Notes: a model not told the origin generated them from the letters alone. A stretch of 64,000 bases of DNA from Cricetomys ansorgei (GCA_026225945.1 JAMJFZ010002307.1:9053501-9117500), one strand, 5' to 3'. Positions 1-13,130 are shown, counted from the stretch's first letter. Numbers and translations: made by a program.

Positions 1-450
1 TACAAAAACTTCACACCACACACAGAAATCAAATCAAAATGGATCATAATACTATAAAGCTTCTTTAAAAACTGATTTCATAATGATTGCATACGCAAAG
101 GTGATCTAGACAGGACATCAAAAGCTTTTTTTATATAGAGAACAAAAAATGATAAGTTGTGATCATTAATCTTTATGAAAATTGCAATCTACTCATCAGA
201 AATGTCGAATGAATAGCCACAGAAAATACTCTCAACACATTTGACAAGGAAATGCAAGTAAAATAATGCTGAAGACAATTACTGATATCAAAAATATACT
301 ATCAAAATAGAAAATTGGCAAACTATTTGAACAGACACTTCACAAAAGAAAATATGGCTGGCTAAAATGAGTATCAAAAACGTGTCTGATGTCATTATTC
401 ATCAGAAATATGAAAATCAAAATCCATCACTATGACTTATTCTCCCAAAC
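1..450 (+). repeat. Old L1 ORF2 3'-end fragment (L1M-type)
   Basis: The wording follows the end of mammalian L1 ORF2 in order: TACAAAAA with AAATCAAAATGGATCA, later TACTCATCAGAAA, GAACAGACACTTCACAAAAG, and finally ATCAGAAATATGAAAATCAAAA. Many stops and indels make it a dead copy. It is cut by the window start. Confidence 0.7.
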
Positions 451-737
451 ATTTCTACATGTGTGACCAGAGAGACAGTCCTGCTGACATTGATGTGAGC
501 ATTGCCAACCTGCCCTGCTACCTGCAGTAGTTTGAGGGCACAAAGCTAAGTGTGGCGACCCGATATCAAGACTGTAGAACTGTGGGTGACTCACTGCAGA
601 AGACTAAGTAGGATGGTGGTTCCAAGCTATAGAACAAGAGCATTCTGGGCCTTCTCCAGAATGTAACATTCAAATGTATTTTGTCTTGTTTGGTCTGATT
701 GGATGAGATTAAGAGAAGCCATTGTGTGTGTGTGTGT

Positions 738-769
<32 letters not shown>

Positions 770-1169
770 TGTGTTGCAGATGAAGCATGCAGAGGGATTG
801 TCAGCCTCTAGCCATGCACTTCTGCTTTAATCACCTCTGCATCTCCTGCTCGTTATGGCCAATTGCTTGAGAAAAACACTTTTCTCAGAGTTCATGACTA
901 ACTCTGCTCTTTGGAATTGTGCATGCTGTCTAAAGCTCATTTCTATATTCATTAAAAGGGAGTAAGTACAAAGACAACCACAATACAACACAACATGGTA
1001 GAGAATATCAACGTCTTATACCATACAACTGGAAAAACTGCCTCAAAGATTCTCATAAATAACAGATTTATATCCCAATAAGACTAGTTCTAGATATTGA
1101 CACAAGGGAAGTAAGGATGGCCACAAAGAAAGACATCCAAGAACAATCAAAACATCCATGAGCAGAAGA
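451..1169. other. No gene; (TG)n microsatellite at 723-769, rest unassigned or decayed L1
   Basis: The stretch contains a TG run interrupted by CTC, and otherwise AT-rich sequence that may be the middle of the same old L1 as its flanks. Confidence 0.5.
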
Positions 1170-1425
1170 GTGGAAAAACTAATTACAGTATATTCATACA
1201 AGGTTATACTGACTGTGTCATAAGAAAAAGCAATAAGTTACTGATCACATGATGGAATGATTCAAAGTAATTATTGTGCTAAACAAAAGAAGAGTAGGCA
1301 CAAGAGCATATGACTTCATTTGCATGGAAGATTTTTTAAAGGGAAACTAAATTACAACACTAGAAATGAGATAAGTGGCTGTTTTTATTAGGATAAGGGT
1401 GGTGAATGGCTGGGAATAAAGAATG
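1170..1425 (+). repeat. Old L1 3'-end remnant (L1M-type)
   Basis: It resembles the conserved L1M tail: an ACAGTATATTCATACA-like start, later AGAGTAGGCACAAGAGCATATGA with a CATTTGCATGGAA-like continuation, and a final GGTGGTGAATGGCTGGGAA. It is probably the downstream part of the same element as 1-450. Confidence 0.6.
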
Positions 1426-1435
1426 TCTCTGTCTG

Positions 1436-1715
1436 CTCTTATGATAAAATACCTTAGATTCATGGACTTAGAGGTAACAGGACTTTGCAGTTCTGGAGAT
1501 TAGTGAGCAGATCTGGCATCGATGAGAGCCTGGCTCTCCCTGCAAGAAAGTGTCTCACGCAGCTTTCCCTCCAACCTCTTTTATGAAGATACCAACTCCA
1601 TTCTGATTTGATCACTTCCCAAAGGCTTGGCATCTCAGTATCACCACAGTGGGAACTGAGTTTCAACAAGGATTTTGGAGACACAAGATTTATATCCATA
1701 GCAGAGCATAAAGAA
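1436..1715 (-). repeat. Old MaLR-type LTR fragment (MLT1/MST-like)
   Basis: On the minus strand it matches the recalled MLT1/MST body: GATCACTTCCCAAAGGC, TATCACCACAGTGGGAACTGAG and TTTTGGAGACACAAGA lie in the expected order. No internal retroviral sequence is seen. The open frame here is not a gene. Confidence 0.45.
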
Positions 1716-3954
1716 CTTTCTGAAATGGTGCAAATGAGGGTATATGCTATGTGGGAATTTACATTTAGCATACTTGGTGACCTATACACCTCAAAAATAG
1801 TGCATCCAATAATACCCAAATACACCTCTAAATTAGCTTTTTAACGTTTCTGGTCTTTACAGAAGGTAGCAATAAGCTGTGAGTACAATAGTTACAAATA
1901 CATCAAGACCCATGCCACACTTGACCCTGGACTGAAACCAAATAGGGGAATGATGGTAAAGAGGTCACTCAGGAGGTTTCAAAATCCTAGTGATCTCTGT
2001 GTGTCTGCCTTTCCAGAAGGACCCTATAGATACTGTTGTTTGTTTCAAGAAAGGAAAAGGCTAAAGGGCAGTTACATAGGGTACTTCAGAAGATTAGTCT
2101 TCTCATGGGAGCCATCAAGCAGTACCACCCTATCTTGCCAGGATTCCCTGACAAAGGCTTCAGGTGATATCAAGACATGCCTACCATTTACGGGGTTAAT
2201 ACTGACTTTTGTAAGTTCTACTGCTCCACCAATCTGTGGGTCCTACTAAGGATTGAGGGAAAGCAGTCTGCCGTTCCAGTCACCAAAAATAAAACTGAAA
2301 CAGGTAAGCAAAAGTATGTTTTTATGTGCACATATATGTGTGAATGTATAAACTTTAGTGTATATGAAATTTATACTTATAGTTTTATGTATGTGCATGT
2401 GTGTAATTTTTAAGCTGCTGTGGGGGCTCACCAAGAGAGACACTGAGGTATTTCCATACATGTAAACTCTGCCAGACTTCAGCAGAGGGAATCACCATCC
2501 TGGCCAGAGCCAGACCCCATAGTGGAACCCCAAGCGTCTCAGCCCAGGTGTTTTTATTCTTTCAGAAAATGTCACTTATTTTACTGATAGCACATGCAGA
2601 ACATTAGCAATTAAACATCCCCCACAGAAATCCAACACCTGCAAACAATACAGAAGACCCTAGACTTAAGAAAGCCCCTCACCCAACAGTGCATGAAACA
2701 ATTTCGAACATAACTAAAATAAACTTCCCCAACACATGTGTGTATAAAATATACGCATTAATTTCATCGTAACCTTCAGTGATGTACTGGTGATTCTCAA
2801 ATATTGAATTTACAGAGTATTTCAGATTCAGAAAACAGATAAGATACAGCATTTACTATGTCTGTAATAGCCTGTTTCTTTGACACCACATAACATTACT
2901 GGCTACAATTACCGAAATGTACTAATAGATATTACCCACCATCTTTTCTATCAGAACACTCTTCTTAGATTAGGCCCACGTGTAGACAAAGAGAAATCAC
3001 TTGGTAAATCTAGTAGAGCCCACTTTTTTCCTCTGCCAAACTTGTTTAAAATTCTTCTTTTCCTCAGTTTTGATTTAGTAACTTTAGATCTGTGCATTAT
3101 GTTGTGTTTTGCAGGGAGTTATTGACTTCAGCTAAGGAACCGTGAACAGTAATTATTTTGCACGACTAAGCTCTGGTACACTATTGTCAGACAGGCACTT
3201 TACAGTACCACAAGTTTCAAAATTTAGAACAGAGCTGTCAAACAGGCAAATACTTACACCAAAGATTTCTATTTTCAAGCTACAGGCATGAATTCTGTGA
3301 TGTGCCATAATGGAGGGAATCTGTGTGCCTGGGAAGCTCCTCATTTGACAGCCCTGGAAATGAAAGCCTGTTTCTTTCTAGAAAAAGAAACGTAGCAACC
3401 GTACGGATTTTCAAGAATAACTGAAGAGTAGTCTCCGTGCTAGAAAAGGGTGACAGGCACTGAGCTTATTAAATATTATTAAGAGTATTTGTGGTGAGCA
3501 GAGAATAATTCACCCAAATTGAGAACTCTTGGTTTGACTCATGTCATTCAAAACCTTTCCAGTCAATGAAGAAAGCTTTGTAAGGAGCTATAAATTTGTA
3601 CTCAATTAAAAATTTTCTTATGCATCGAATATTTATGTTTCCCAGTATGTTACAAAGCTGAGAGTATGATGCCAAATTACAAACATTCATAGTAAGGGAC
3701 ATATATTCTATGTAGATTAAATGTCATTTTTCTTTTAAGAGCTGACAAATATGGCTCACTCAGGAAGATAGGTTTAAATAATTTCTATCCCCCAAGGGCC
3801 TTTAAAATTTTTAAATGTGCCCATTTTTCTCCCCTCCTGGGTTTTCTCTTATTTCTCTCCTGATATTTTGAGCCTCAAAATAACACTTAGAGACAAGGAT
3901 GATCCTCTAAACATAGACTGGGAAACTGAAAAACAGAGATAAAATAACTTTGAA
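1716..3954. other. AT-rich stretch with no recognised gene or repeat
   Basis: I see no motif-bearing open frame, SINE or LTR. A short TG/TA-rich patch lies near 2320-2410. Confidence 0.5.
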
Positions 3955-4433
3955 GTATCATGCAGCAGTTAAAAAAGAAGCAGAATAGACATGTGAATGT
4001 CACTTGCCTTCACCACCATGGCTCTTTCACACCCAGACCCAGCAGAGAACTGCACCTGGGAGCTTTCTTGGACCTCACTCAAGAAAACTCACCACCACTT
4101 GAGAACCCTGTAACACACCAGTTGCCATTGAAATGGAATCACCCCAGCCTCTTCAAAATCAATACCAGTTATCTGAAAGACCATATCACCTACCTGATCT
4201 CAGATCAACCACATTTGAGCAACAAAAGCAGAATGAGACTCCCACTCTGCGTATATGGGATAGAAACTCTCAGATCAGACACACAACCAAGGAAATAACT
4301 CCACTTGCCCAAGCCCCATGTGAGGACACAAAATTTAAAAGAACAATTTCGAAAATGATCAAGAATTGAGGGAGTTTAAAGGAGTCACAAAAACCTAAAT
4401 GAACTTAAAAACAATAAATCTCAGATTGAAATA

Positions 4434-4484
<51 letters not shown>

Positions 4485-4740
4485 GTAAAAGCAGTCAATG
4501 AAATAAGGAAGAAAATTCAGAACTGGAAAAATTAATTTAAAAAAAAAAGATGTAAATACAGAAGAATACTCAAGCTAAAATGAAGACAGAATTGAAAAAA
4601 AAAACCAATATCCCAATTGGAAACTCAGTTGAAAGTCTACCTCTGGATCATGCAGATAACAGACTATCAGGACTTGAAGACAAAGTAGAGGAATTGAACT
4701 ACTGAATCAAAGAAAATGAAACAACAGCAACAAAAAACTT
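3955..4740 (+). repeat. Degenerate L1 ORF1-region fragment
   Basis: The purine-rich A-biased sequence carries ORF1-like wording (GAATTGAGGGAGTTTAAAGG, then AATGAAATAAGGAAGAAAAT, then GACTTGAAGACAAAGTAGAGG), as in the coiled-coil part of rodent L1 ORF1. It is interrupted by an AAAT microsatellite and several stops. The 112-codon frame at 3960 lies within it and is not an independent gene. Confidence 0.5.
4434..4484 (+). repeat. (AAAT)n microsatellite
   Basis: About twelve near-perfect AAAT units inside the degenerate L1. Confidence 0.95.
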
Positions 4741-4839
4741 CTAGACTTCATGCCACAGATTAACTGCAGCTAAGAACTAGTGGATGATCTTAAAACCCCA
4801 CTTTCTCCAATAGAAAGGTCATTTGCCCCAAAAACAGAG

Positions 4840-5215
4840 ACTAGGGGAAATTAAAAGGCATCACATGCACCTAACATATATCTGTAGAACATTCCACCCA
4901 CACAGCATGGAATGTGCAGTCTATTAAGCATCCTTTGGAAGTTTCTCTATAGTGGGTCATATATTGGGATATAAAGCAAATCTCAACAAATACAGAAAAA
5001 TTGAAATGACTTCATTTATCCTATATGACCAAAATGGAGTCAGTTAGACATCAATAGCAAAATAATCTATAGAAGTTACAGAACATGCTGATAAATGATG
5101 AGTGGGTCAAAGAAGAAATAAAGAAGGAAATAAAAAATTCCTGGGAATAAATAAAATCACAACACACCTAAACTTCTGGGACGCATTAAAAGCAGTCATA
5201 AGAGGGAAAATTATA
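4840..5215 (+). repeat. L1 ORF2 internal fragment
   Basis: It follows L1 ORF2 between the endonuclease and RT coding regions: CATGCACCTAACATATA, ACATTCCACCCACACAGCATG, GGTCATATATTGGGATATAAAGC, GAGTGGGTCAAAGAAGAAAT and GCAGTCATAAGAGGGAA. The reading frame is broken. Confidence 0.65.
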
Positions 5216-6009
5216 GCAGTCAGTGGTGAACACAGAAACTGACCGTAGGGCAAAGTGTAGAAAATAGGAGTCAATGGGGTTATCAGTCACATTTCCAGTT
5301 TTAATGTTGTGAATGGTAGCCGTCTTTGTTAATTAGTAGATGGGCCTTTCACAAAGTCATCAAGTAAGTAGCCATCCATCCAGCAGAAAACTTCAGGCAG
5401 TCTTTTCTCTGCATCTAGGAACACAAGAAAGCATCTTTGTGCTATCTCAGTCTGCTCTTAGTAGGTTGGTTCTTTAGTAGAAGATTAGGCTAGCTCCCTG
5501 CACCCTGAGATTGATCACAGACTCTCCCTCCTGCCTCATGTCTTTGTGTGTGTTGGGATGTTGTATAACATTATGACTGTTATGAGAATAGCAAACCCAA
5601 ACTCAAATCAAAGAGTTTTATTCACTCAGGTAATTGTGTCTTTCAGGGTTTGAATCAAGTTTCATAACATGACATTAGGACTTTTTTCCATTTCATTTTT
5701 CTGCTTCCTTCCAGGCAATGTCTCTCCTCATGTTTGGAAGAGACATTTGTCCCCAGAAGCATAATACATTATGAGACTAGCCTTCTGGATACAGATTTAT
5801 TTCAATTTGATCAGGTGGATATCTCTTACACTAAATGGGTTTTGCCCTAGAACTGGGGATGGTAGCCAAGCCTGTACAAACATCAAAGGGGATATGATGA
5901 AAGAGGTTTAGGATGGAGGGGCAGTCTCCACCCATTACAAGCCATTTAACAAAAACTCCTTTGAAACTCCTTACATTGTTCTGTGATTCTCCTTGCATTC
6001 ATTGTCTGT
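5216..6009. other. No gene or repeat recognised
   Basis: Mixed-composition sequence with no coding or repeat signature that I can name. Confidence 0.5.
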
Positions 6010-6190
6010 TTTGGAACCAAGTGACTGGGTTTGAAACTCATTCCTGCAATTGACTGTGTGTAAGTTTTTTGATCTTTCTGGTCTGCATTTTCCACTCTGT
6101 AAACCAGCAAGAATAATGGTATCAACCTAATAGGGTTATTGTGATGATTAGTTAATTAATTAAACTTAAAACAAGAGTATCACATACAAA
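6010..6190 (+). repeat. MIR SINE
   Basis: The order of words fits MIR: a region like TGTGTAAGTTTTTTGATCTTTC, then TCTGTAAACCAGCAAGAATAATGG and AATAGGGTTATTGTGATGATTAG. MIR is a mammal-wide tRNA-derived SINE. Confidence 0.65.
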
Positions 6191-6444
6191 TCATTCTACT
6201 TTTTACCTAATAACAATTATTTCATAATCATATCTTCTTATCACAACTTCTTTTCCTCGTTTGTTGACTTCTTATTTTCTCTAAATTACCTTGCTCAGAG
6301 TTCTCAAGTCAACGTTCTTGATCTAAGTTTTCCAGACTTCTCTGGCTCCCTTGCCTATTACCTCCCTCTCCTCCCTTCCATTTCTCTTCTTTTTCCCCTC
6401 CTCCTCTTGCTTTCCCTCTTTCTGCTTTCTGTCTCTATCTCTTT

Positions 6445-6447
<3 letters not shown>

Positions 6448-6501
<54 letters not shown>
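6448..6501 (+). repeat. (CT)n microsatellite
   Basis: About 27 uninterrupted CT units abutting an ID-like SINE arm. Confidence 0.97.
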
Positions 6502-6506
<5 letters not shown>

Positions 6507-6507
6507 T

Positions 6508-6580
6508 ACTGAGTATGGAATCTCAAGCCTAGCATATGTTAGACAGGCACCTTACCACTGAGCTATAAACCTAGATCCTC
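6508..6580 (-). repeat. ID-like SINE arm
   Basis: On the minus strand it reads as the BC1/ID head, with the complement of TTACCACTGAGCTATAAACC at its 5' end. It is diverged, and the CT run occupies its 3' side. Confidence 0.6.
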
Positions 6581-6625
6581 TGTCTTCTCTGTCAAATTTC
6601 TTTGCGACAGTAAATGTATATATAC

Positions 6626-6628
<3 letters not shown>

Positions 6629-6666
<38 letters not shown>
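6629..6666 (+). repeat. (TG)n microsatellite
   Basis: Pure TG run flanked by TATACATA. Confidence 0.95.
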
Positions 6667-6668
<2 letters not shown>

Positions 6669-7009
6669 CATATCAGACAGCCAAGAATCATAGACTTTTA
6701 GAATTTATAGGAACTATGCAGATTGTTTAATTTTGTGGTTCCCAAAGCAGGGTCCGTGGGAAACTCGATCCTTCCATTCATGTGTGAGACAATAGGTTCA
6801 ATTCTCAGTTGGGAAGAAATTATACAGATAAATACGTACATACATAAAACTCTATAATGAAAAAAATTAGAAGATTTTTCATACTATCTCCTTTTACTTA
6901 ACAGAGGATAAGAGTGATCAAAAGAAAGGAAACAGCTGAACAAAGGTTTCAAATGTGAGTGGAGAAACCTGGCTCCCAAGGAAGTCAGGGTAACCTGACT
7001 TCAATAAGA

Positions 7010-7230
7010 TTATATACATATATATTAGATTTATTTATTTTACGTATGTGAACACTTTGGTTACATGTATATCTGTACAGCAGATGTGTGCAGTGCCCAC
7101 ACAGGTCAGAAGAAGGCATCAGATTGTCTAGGTGGGAGTTATAGACAATGTGAGCCACCATGAGGATGCTGGGAATCAAACTCGGGTCTTCTGCAAGAAC
7201 AACAGGTGTTTCTAACCACTGAGCCCATTG
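7010..7230 (-). repeat. B3-type SINE (tRNA-derived)
   Basis: It begins with a poly-purine/TTATTTATTTTA tail complement and ends in CTAACCACTGAGCCCA, the complement of the tRNA-like head with box A. AATCAAACTCGGGTCTTCTG is the box B region. Confidence 0.7.
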
Positions 7231-7489
7231 AGGTTATTTTATTTCATTTACCTTTAAGTTAGGAATAAAAAGCCTCATCAAATGATATTGTTCTGAGTAT
7301 TAAATTGTATTAAATTAAATGAGTTAATCAAATTAAGGATTAATACAATGTCTGGCACAATTTTGGCTTCTATTAATATTGATTTTTACCCTTTAATGAA
7401 TCAGACTCACCAACATTCCACAGAAAGGCATTGCCTCTCAATCACTAGAATAGTGGTGGCATGCTGGTCTGTGCTACCTATCAAGTTGT

Positions 7490-7845
7490 ATGTTATTATA
7501 TTAACCATCTTATTGCTGTGATTAAATACCTTGCAAAAACAATGTAAGGAAAGATTTAGTCTGGCTCAGAGTTTGAGGGTACAGACCATCATAGCAAGGG
7601 AGTGACATTTATGACATCTGCACGCATCAGGACCCTGTAAAGGCAGCCAGTCAGGAGACAAATGAATGCTAGTGCTCAACCAGCTTTATCCTTTTCATTC
7701 CCATAGAATGGTGTCATCCTTCCCCATTAACCTAATCTAAGTATTCTAGATACTTCTTCCCAGACATACCTAGAGCCTTGTTCCATGGTGATTCTAGACC
7801 CTTTCAAGTTGACAATTAATGTAATATTAACAGTCACAGTTGCTA
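7490..7845 (-). repeat. ERVL-class solo LTR (minus)
   Basis: TATTGCTGTGATTAAATACC at one end and TTTCAAGTTGACAATTAATG at the other are the two ends of a common rodent LTR. The same family recurs at 26262, 32075, 35123 and 49785. The family name is uncertain (MLT2-like ends). No internal genes remain. Confidence 0.5.
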
Positions 7846-8047
7846 AGAAAATCTTTTTTAAAAGTTGCAAATGTTTGAATAAAACAGACAAACTCAGTCG
7901 CAAGAAGACTGATGACAGTGTCTAGGTAATGGTCTCCTTTATCACCCTCCTCCCAAATCAATTCTACTGAATCAACACTAATGCTGCTCACAGAATTCCC
8001 TACACTAGGAATTTAGCAACAGTGACCTGATTAGGAAGAGAAAACAG

Positions 8048-8200
8048 GACTTGGTGTGGTGTCACATGCTTGTCATTCCAACACTGGGAAGGTAAGACCA
8101 GGAAGAACAAGAGTTCAACCTCATGCTTGGCTACATAGTGAGTTCAAGGACAGCCCAAGCTACCTGAGAGATTCTCTCAAATAAACACACATTAAAAAAG
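8048..8200 (+). repeat. B1 SINE (old)
   Basis: 7SL-derived wording: TTGGTGTGGTGTCACATGCT near the start, CTACATAGTGAGTTCAAGGA in the middle and TCTCAAATAAACACAC at the tail. Confidence 0.75.
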
Positions 8201-11200
8201 GAGAATCAATAAAGACAGGGACTTGCTGTTTTCTTAGACATGGATTTATTTAGAGGAGCACTATTAAGGGAGTATTTCTGAGTGCTACCCATATCGAGCC
8301 CCTCTCACTAGTCATTGCTAATTAACTGCCACTGACTGTCATATGTGTCTGCATGTCTCACCTAGCAGCCTCTCCATTCCTCCTCAAAATCCTATACAAA
8401 CAATCATAAATTTTCCCATTCATGTGTTCTCTAAATAGCCACTGTACTGTGGGAATGGATTTGTGTTCAACTTACTAACTCTCCGCACCCCTAAATCAAA
8501 ACTAATTAGCTTTGTTTCTCAAATTGCTGACACTCAGGGTCTTCACAATAGCAAACCTGTGTGTGATTAGTGATCTAATGGCTGGTGCTGAGCTTGGGCA
8601 AATATTTATAGAGTAATCATATTGGATAGGGTTGGATAACCTCTTGGATTAAGTGTGAGCTTCTGCCAGGCAATGCTGCAAAGCTGTGCTAATTTAATGG
8701 TACAGTCCATTGTTCCATCTGCTGATACAAACTTCATGCACACTGATACAAATAAAATCAGGAATATTAGGGCACAGTATGCCTCCTTTATTGGCACTCC
8801 TGGCGGTAATGCACCAAAAGAATCCAAATATCACTTTGTAAACATGAATTATGTGATAGGTAAATGAAAGCTCATACATGCAGAAGATCAAATATATACA
8901 CACAAGGATGATCCAAAAGCAAGAAGTTGCTAGATAAACAGTAGTGAGGTTATTAGTAGATGAGCTGTGAGAGGACTGAGTTTGCTTTTATTTACTTTCA
9001 GAGAAACAGTAAACAGATTTTAATTAGGCAAGTCAGTTGCACTGTTCAGGGAGGACTTTTTTTCTATATCAAGCTGTGTTGATATTAACTCTGGCTTTTT
9101 CAGGGATATACCAAACAAGTATGAAAATATGTCAGTAATTCTTCGGTTTAGTAGTGCTGCGGATAGAGCCCAGGATTCTAAACATGTCAGTCAAGCAGTC
9201 TGCTGCTGAGATCTGGACTCCAACTGATTCTTAATACTTTGGTTTTAACCTGTAGTATGAAAAGGGACTCAAACTTTGGGAGGACAGAGATTAAAGCAAT
9301 GGATGGTTGGGGTGGGGTATTTGTTTCAAACAGATGATAAAGAAGTTGGCCACGTCAGAACATCCTGTAGATGAAGGCAGGAGGCAAAAGAATTTAAGAT
9401 TATCCTGGGTTACATATGATTCTATCACACACAGTAAGAGAGAGAGAGAGGGAGAGAGAAACAGATAATGTGGCTAAGCAATGGCCAAACTGAGATAGGA
9501 ATTACAACCCCCGTCTAGCATTTTGTCAGCCAGGATATGAGGTTTATAGAACTAAAGTATTGTGATATTGATACACAAGCAACTTTAAGAACACGGGCCA
9601 TTTCCTCACACATGTTCTTTGCTCATAATCTTATTTAACTTTCAATCTAATAAAGATGACCTGTTTTAAATGCACAGATGAAAAGCCTGAAGCTTGTTTG
9701 CATTGATCAATTGTAATTGCATCATTTTTTGAATGCAGCAGGGCTGTCTTTCATAGACATTCCAACCAGTTAGCTATATTTAGATGTGAGGAGGAGGCAG
9801 AAGAATTTTTTTTTAATTCTATGTTTTTTACAACTGACTTGACTGACAGTCCTTAAGTGCTATTTCTTTCAAAGCAAATATGATTCACAGCCCTTAGGTA
9901 GAGTGTGTGCACAAGCTGGAAATATTGATCTGTCCACGTCCGAGAAACATTAAAACACAATAAAAAAGAATTTTTAACTTAATTCTGAATAATGCAATAG
10001 TAAAAAAAAAAAAACCTTCTCTATATGAACAGTACACACTTGACAATGGTAATGTACCTGTAACATTTTATAATGTCAAGGATTTAATTTAAACTCAGGA
10101 AGCAGAAACTGTCTTTCCAGGGTGAACTCACCCTCTTCAGCTCTGCTGTGACAGTTCTCAGAACAGAGGGTACCTAAGACACTATCCAAAGATATAAATA
10201 AATCTGCCTTATTTAAGCCATTGACTACAAGGAACCCATCTTGTAAATTACTCTAGTCATTAGCACAAATTTTAGAAATGAGAGCAACAGCAACCAGGAG
10301 GCAGTTAGTGAGCTTTCTTCTGGGTGTTTACTAATATTAGAATGGAGAAATGGTTTTCATTATGCCACATCAATGTGGCCAGAGTATATGGAATAAGAAG
10401 CAGGCTTCAGAAGGCAGCCTGACAGTATGAGGTTGTAACTCCCCACCCCACCTCACCCCTGCATTTGGAACAACCAGGAAGGCCCTTTTTCTACTTGCCC
10501 CCAGCCAGCCTTCTTGCTACAATTATTCCCGGCTCCCATGGAAGGTAGCACAAAACAATCAATACTGCTATGGGTTATGAAACACAAAATACTCTCAATT
10601 TTGGCTCTGGTGGCTCTCAGTGTCCTCTGGAGGTGTCCACATCTAGATTCCTCTTCCTTCTGGCAGTGGCTCAATGCTAAGTTTACTCCTAGCCCGACTT
10701 AAGAGCGTCCTCCCCACAGTCAAGTTTTCTACGATTACTTTTGTGTCCAGACTAAGTGTAGATAATCCTTTCCTGAGGCAATGTGGAGATGCTTCCTTCC
10801 ACACAGTTACATTACAGGGGAGGGTGCAGTTGATGAGAGAGGAATGGGCTAGAGTCAGAGAGGAGCGTGGGGGCAGGGAGACACTGATCTATTCCCAGAG
10901 GGTCATTTTCCCATAGCTGCTCCCCACCCTTGCTTCTCAGACCTGTCCTCCCACTTCACATCACTACCTGGTTCTCTTACCTAATTGCCTCTCTGGTCAC
11001 ATGCAGTGCGAAGTACATGTTCCAGATTTGACTCTTTAATCCTTAACTACTTGCCCTATACAATGAAAACACCCAGTACCAGTGTACATATTTAAGACCT
11101 TTCATCTCCATATTAAGTCAGTGAGTCTCTAATCATGACATTTGACCCAGGTACCAGTTTTCCCTGAGGCTTGTTTCCTAGTGCCAACTGTATTTAACAG

Positions 11201-11231
11201 GTTCACACAGTGTGCCATGCTCTGCTCATTT
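8201..11231. other. Mostly unassigned intergenic sequence with small SINE relics
   Basis: The stretch holds an ID-like minus relic at about 9155-9222 (AGTGCTGCGGATAGAGCCCA), a B1 fragment at about 9365-9432 with a short AG run to 9460, and an A run near 10001-10013. The remainder, including 8201-9140 and 9480-11230, has no gene or repeat that I recognise. Overlapping frames of 60-80 codons show no motifs. Confidence 0.5.
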
Positions 11232-11560
11232 CTCACCATAACTCATATGTTAAAGCTTAAGCCTCCATGTGATCATATCTGGGATGAAGATAATTAGATA
11301 AAGATGGGGTTAGATAAAGATGGGTGACCTCATAAGAAGAAATATCAGACATGATTTCTCACCCCACAATATAAAGATCTAACAAGAAAATATCTGTGTG
11401 CAAATCAAGGGCAGGTACACAGCCATGAACCAAATCAGCTAGCACCTTGACCTTGGGCTTCCCAGCCTCCCAAACTGTGAGAAATAAAAGTCTATTGCCC
11501 TCATCCCCCAGTCCACAATTACTGTAGTAACCTATATTTGTATCACATCCATGCATCTAC
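11232..11560 (+). repeat. Old MaLR-type LTR, 3' part (MLT1/MST-like)
   Basis: The 3' part matches the recalled consensus: GCACCTTGACCTTGGGCTTC, CAGCCTCCCAAACTGTGAGA, AATAAAAGTC (a polyadenylation-like signal) and TACTGTAGTAACC. Confidence 0.6.
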
Positions 11561-11815
11561 GCTCTTGATATCAATTCCTGAACACGTGACTGCCTCTTTG
11601 GCACTCTGGTTGTGAGATTATCTTTAATCTTGCGTTACATACTGCCTCTTCTCCCCTTCGAATAATCTTCTAATTTCAGATCCCTTTTCTATATTCATGC
11701 CCTTGTTCTCCCACAGCTGAAGCTAGATTAGTGCTCTGTTTATAATTCCATCGTAGAAGTTCTGAAGGTATCCTGGTCTGTTCTCCTGTATGCCCCAAGT
11801 ATAAGTTGAATATCT

Positions 11816-11840
11816 AAAAAAAAAAAAAAAAAAAAAAAAA
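11816..11840 (+). repeat. Poly(A) run of 25
   Basis: An uninterrupted A run. The sequence before it (11600-11815) is not an mRNA I recognise, so no processed pseudogene is called. Confidence 0.9.
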
Positions 11841-13130
11841 TGAAAAGGTGGAATACCTTCCTAGGAGTTGTTGATTAGGAGTCCCAGGCTTTTACCATTC
11901 CTTTTGGTCACCCATCAGAACTAGATGATGAGCCCCTACTTCTGATGATACCATATATATGTATGGAGAAACCTTAGAATGGAATTGGAAGCTTCCTCCC
12001 TACTGGTGACCTTTTATAGTGCTGGAAGATACTGTGCAGGCTGCTTGAGGAGAAAAGACATCAATGCTTTTCTTATGAAGCTGTATATCCTATGAACTCA
12101 ATATCAACTTGCTAAGCAGGATGTGACCACTGATGCAATGGTGTCACAATTGTTATGGAAATAACCAGTTGTTCTTCAATTGCATTTGAGGTTTATTCCA
12201 TAAGAAGGAATACATGCCTTTCAAAGCCCATATCTGGAGAGGTCATATGCCTTAAAGAGAACTTATTGCTGTTGTTTAGCTAAACTAACAAGGCAACAAG
12301 CTGCCTTCAGAATATTTGAGTTTACACCCAAAGACAAACGTTGTTCTTGGACTTAATCATAGAAGATTCTCTTTGAGGTGACCAACAGAACTGGCAACCT
12401 ATAGCTATCCAAGGTGCTAAGAATAAGTGATGGTTAGGTGCTCAACCCTAAACAGGACATACTTTTATTTATTTACTTATTTTTAAATTATGTGCATGTA
12501 TGTGTGTGGATATATGCACACAGGTGAAGGTGTCCTTGGAGGCCAGAGGCATCAGACTTCCCTGGAGCTAGAGTTATAGGCAATTATGAGCTGCTTGACA
12601 TAGTTTTGGGGAACTGAACTCAGGTCCTCTGCAAGAGCAGAAAGTACTCTTAACTGATGAGCCATCTCTCCTGCCTCAAACAGACATCAAAACCATCCCT
12701 TCTAAGACTCAAGGAATATCATATCAAGATGTACCAGAAGAGAATGCATGAGCTGGAAGAAGAGGGGAAGGTTTGAGAAATGCTATCTTCAGACCATGAT
12801 GCAACAATTGCAAATAATCTCCCAGCAGCTATGTTAGCCTGAATTTGGCCTGCATAAGAATGGACCCAGAGTTCATCCCATGCCTGATGAACCACTTTTG
12901 GCTGCTGATGGATTCTTGGGGGAGAATGGTTATTGTTTTCAGTTGTGTACCTACCGGCGAGTCCACCAGACTCCAGTGAAAAGTTTCAGACCAATGGTCA
13001 CACAGACAGTCCTGGATAAAATTAGTGGGTCACAAAATAAAACAAAGACATGGAAGTGGGGAATGACTCATAGGGAGGAAAGTAGCATGACAGAGGTGGG
13101 AGAGATATGAGAAAATGGTAAGAATGCATT
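11841..13130 (+). repeat. Probable rodent L1 3'-end-like remnant, interrupted by a B3
   Basis: Positions 12390-12464 and 12680-13130 resemble recalled rodent L1 3' untranslated wording (CCAAGGTGCTAAGAATAAGTG, GACCATGATGCAACAATTGC, AAATTAGTGGGTCACAAAA followed by AAGACATGGAAGTGGGG). The part 11841-12389 is probably related but cannot be assigned. The 76-codon frame at 12880 lies in this repeat. Confidence 0.4.
12465..12680 (-). repeat. B3-type SINE inserted into the L1-like remnant
   Basis: A TTTATTTATTTACTTATTTT tail complement leads to AACTGAACTCAGGTCCTCTG (box B side) and GATGAGCCATCTCTCCTGCC (head). Confidence 0.75.

Noticed and set aside
3960..4369. 112-codon frame as a possible small gene
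   Set aside because: Lies in degenerate L1 sequence with no domain of its own.
11600..11840. Processed pseudogene ending in a 25-base A run
   Set aside because: The sequence before the A run matches no mRNA that I recognise, and no target duplication was found.
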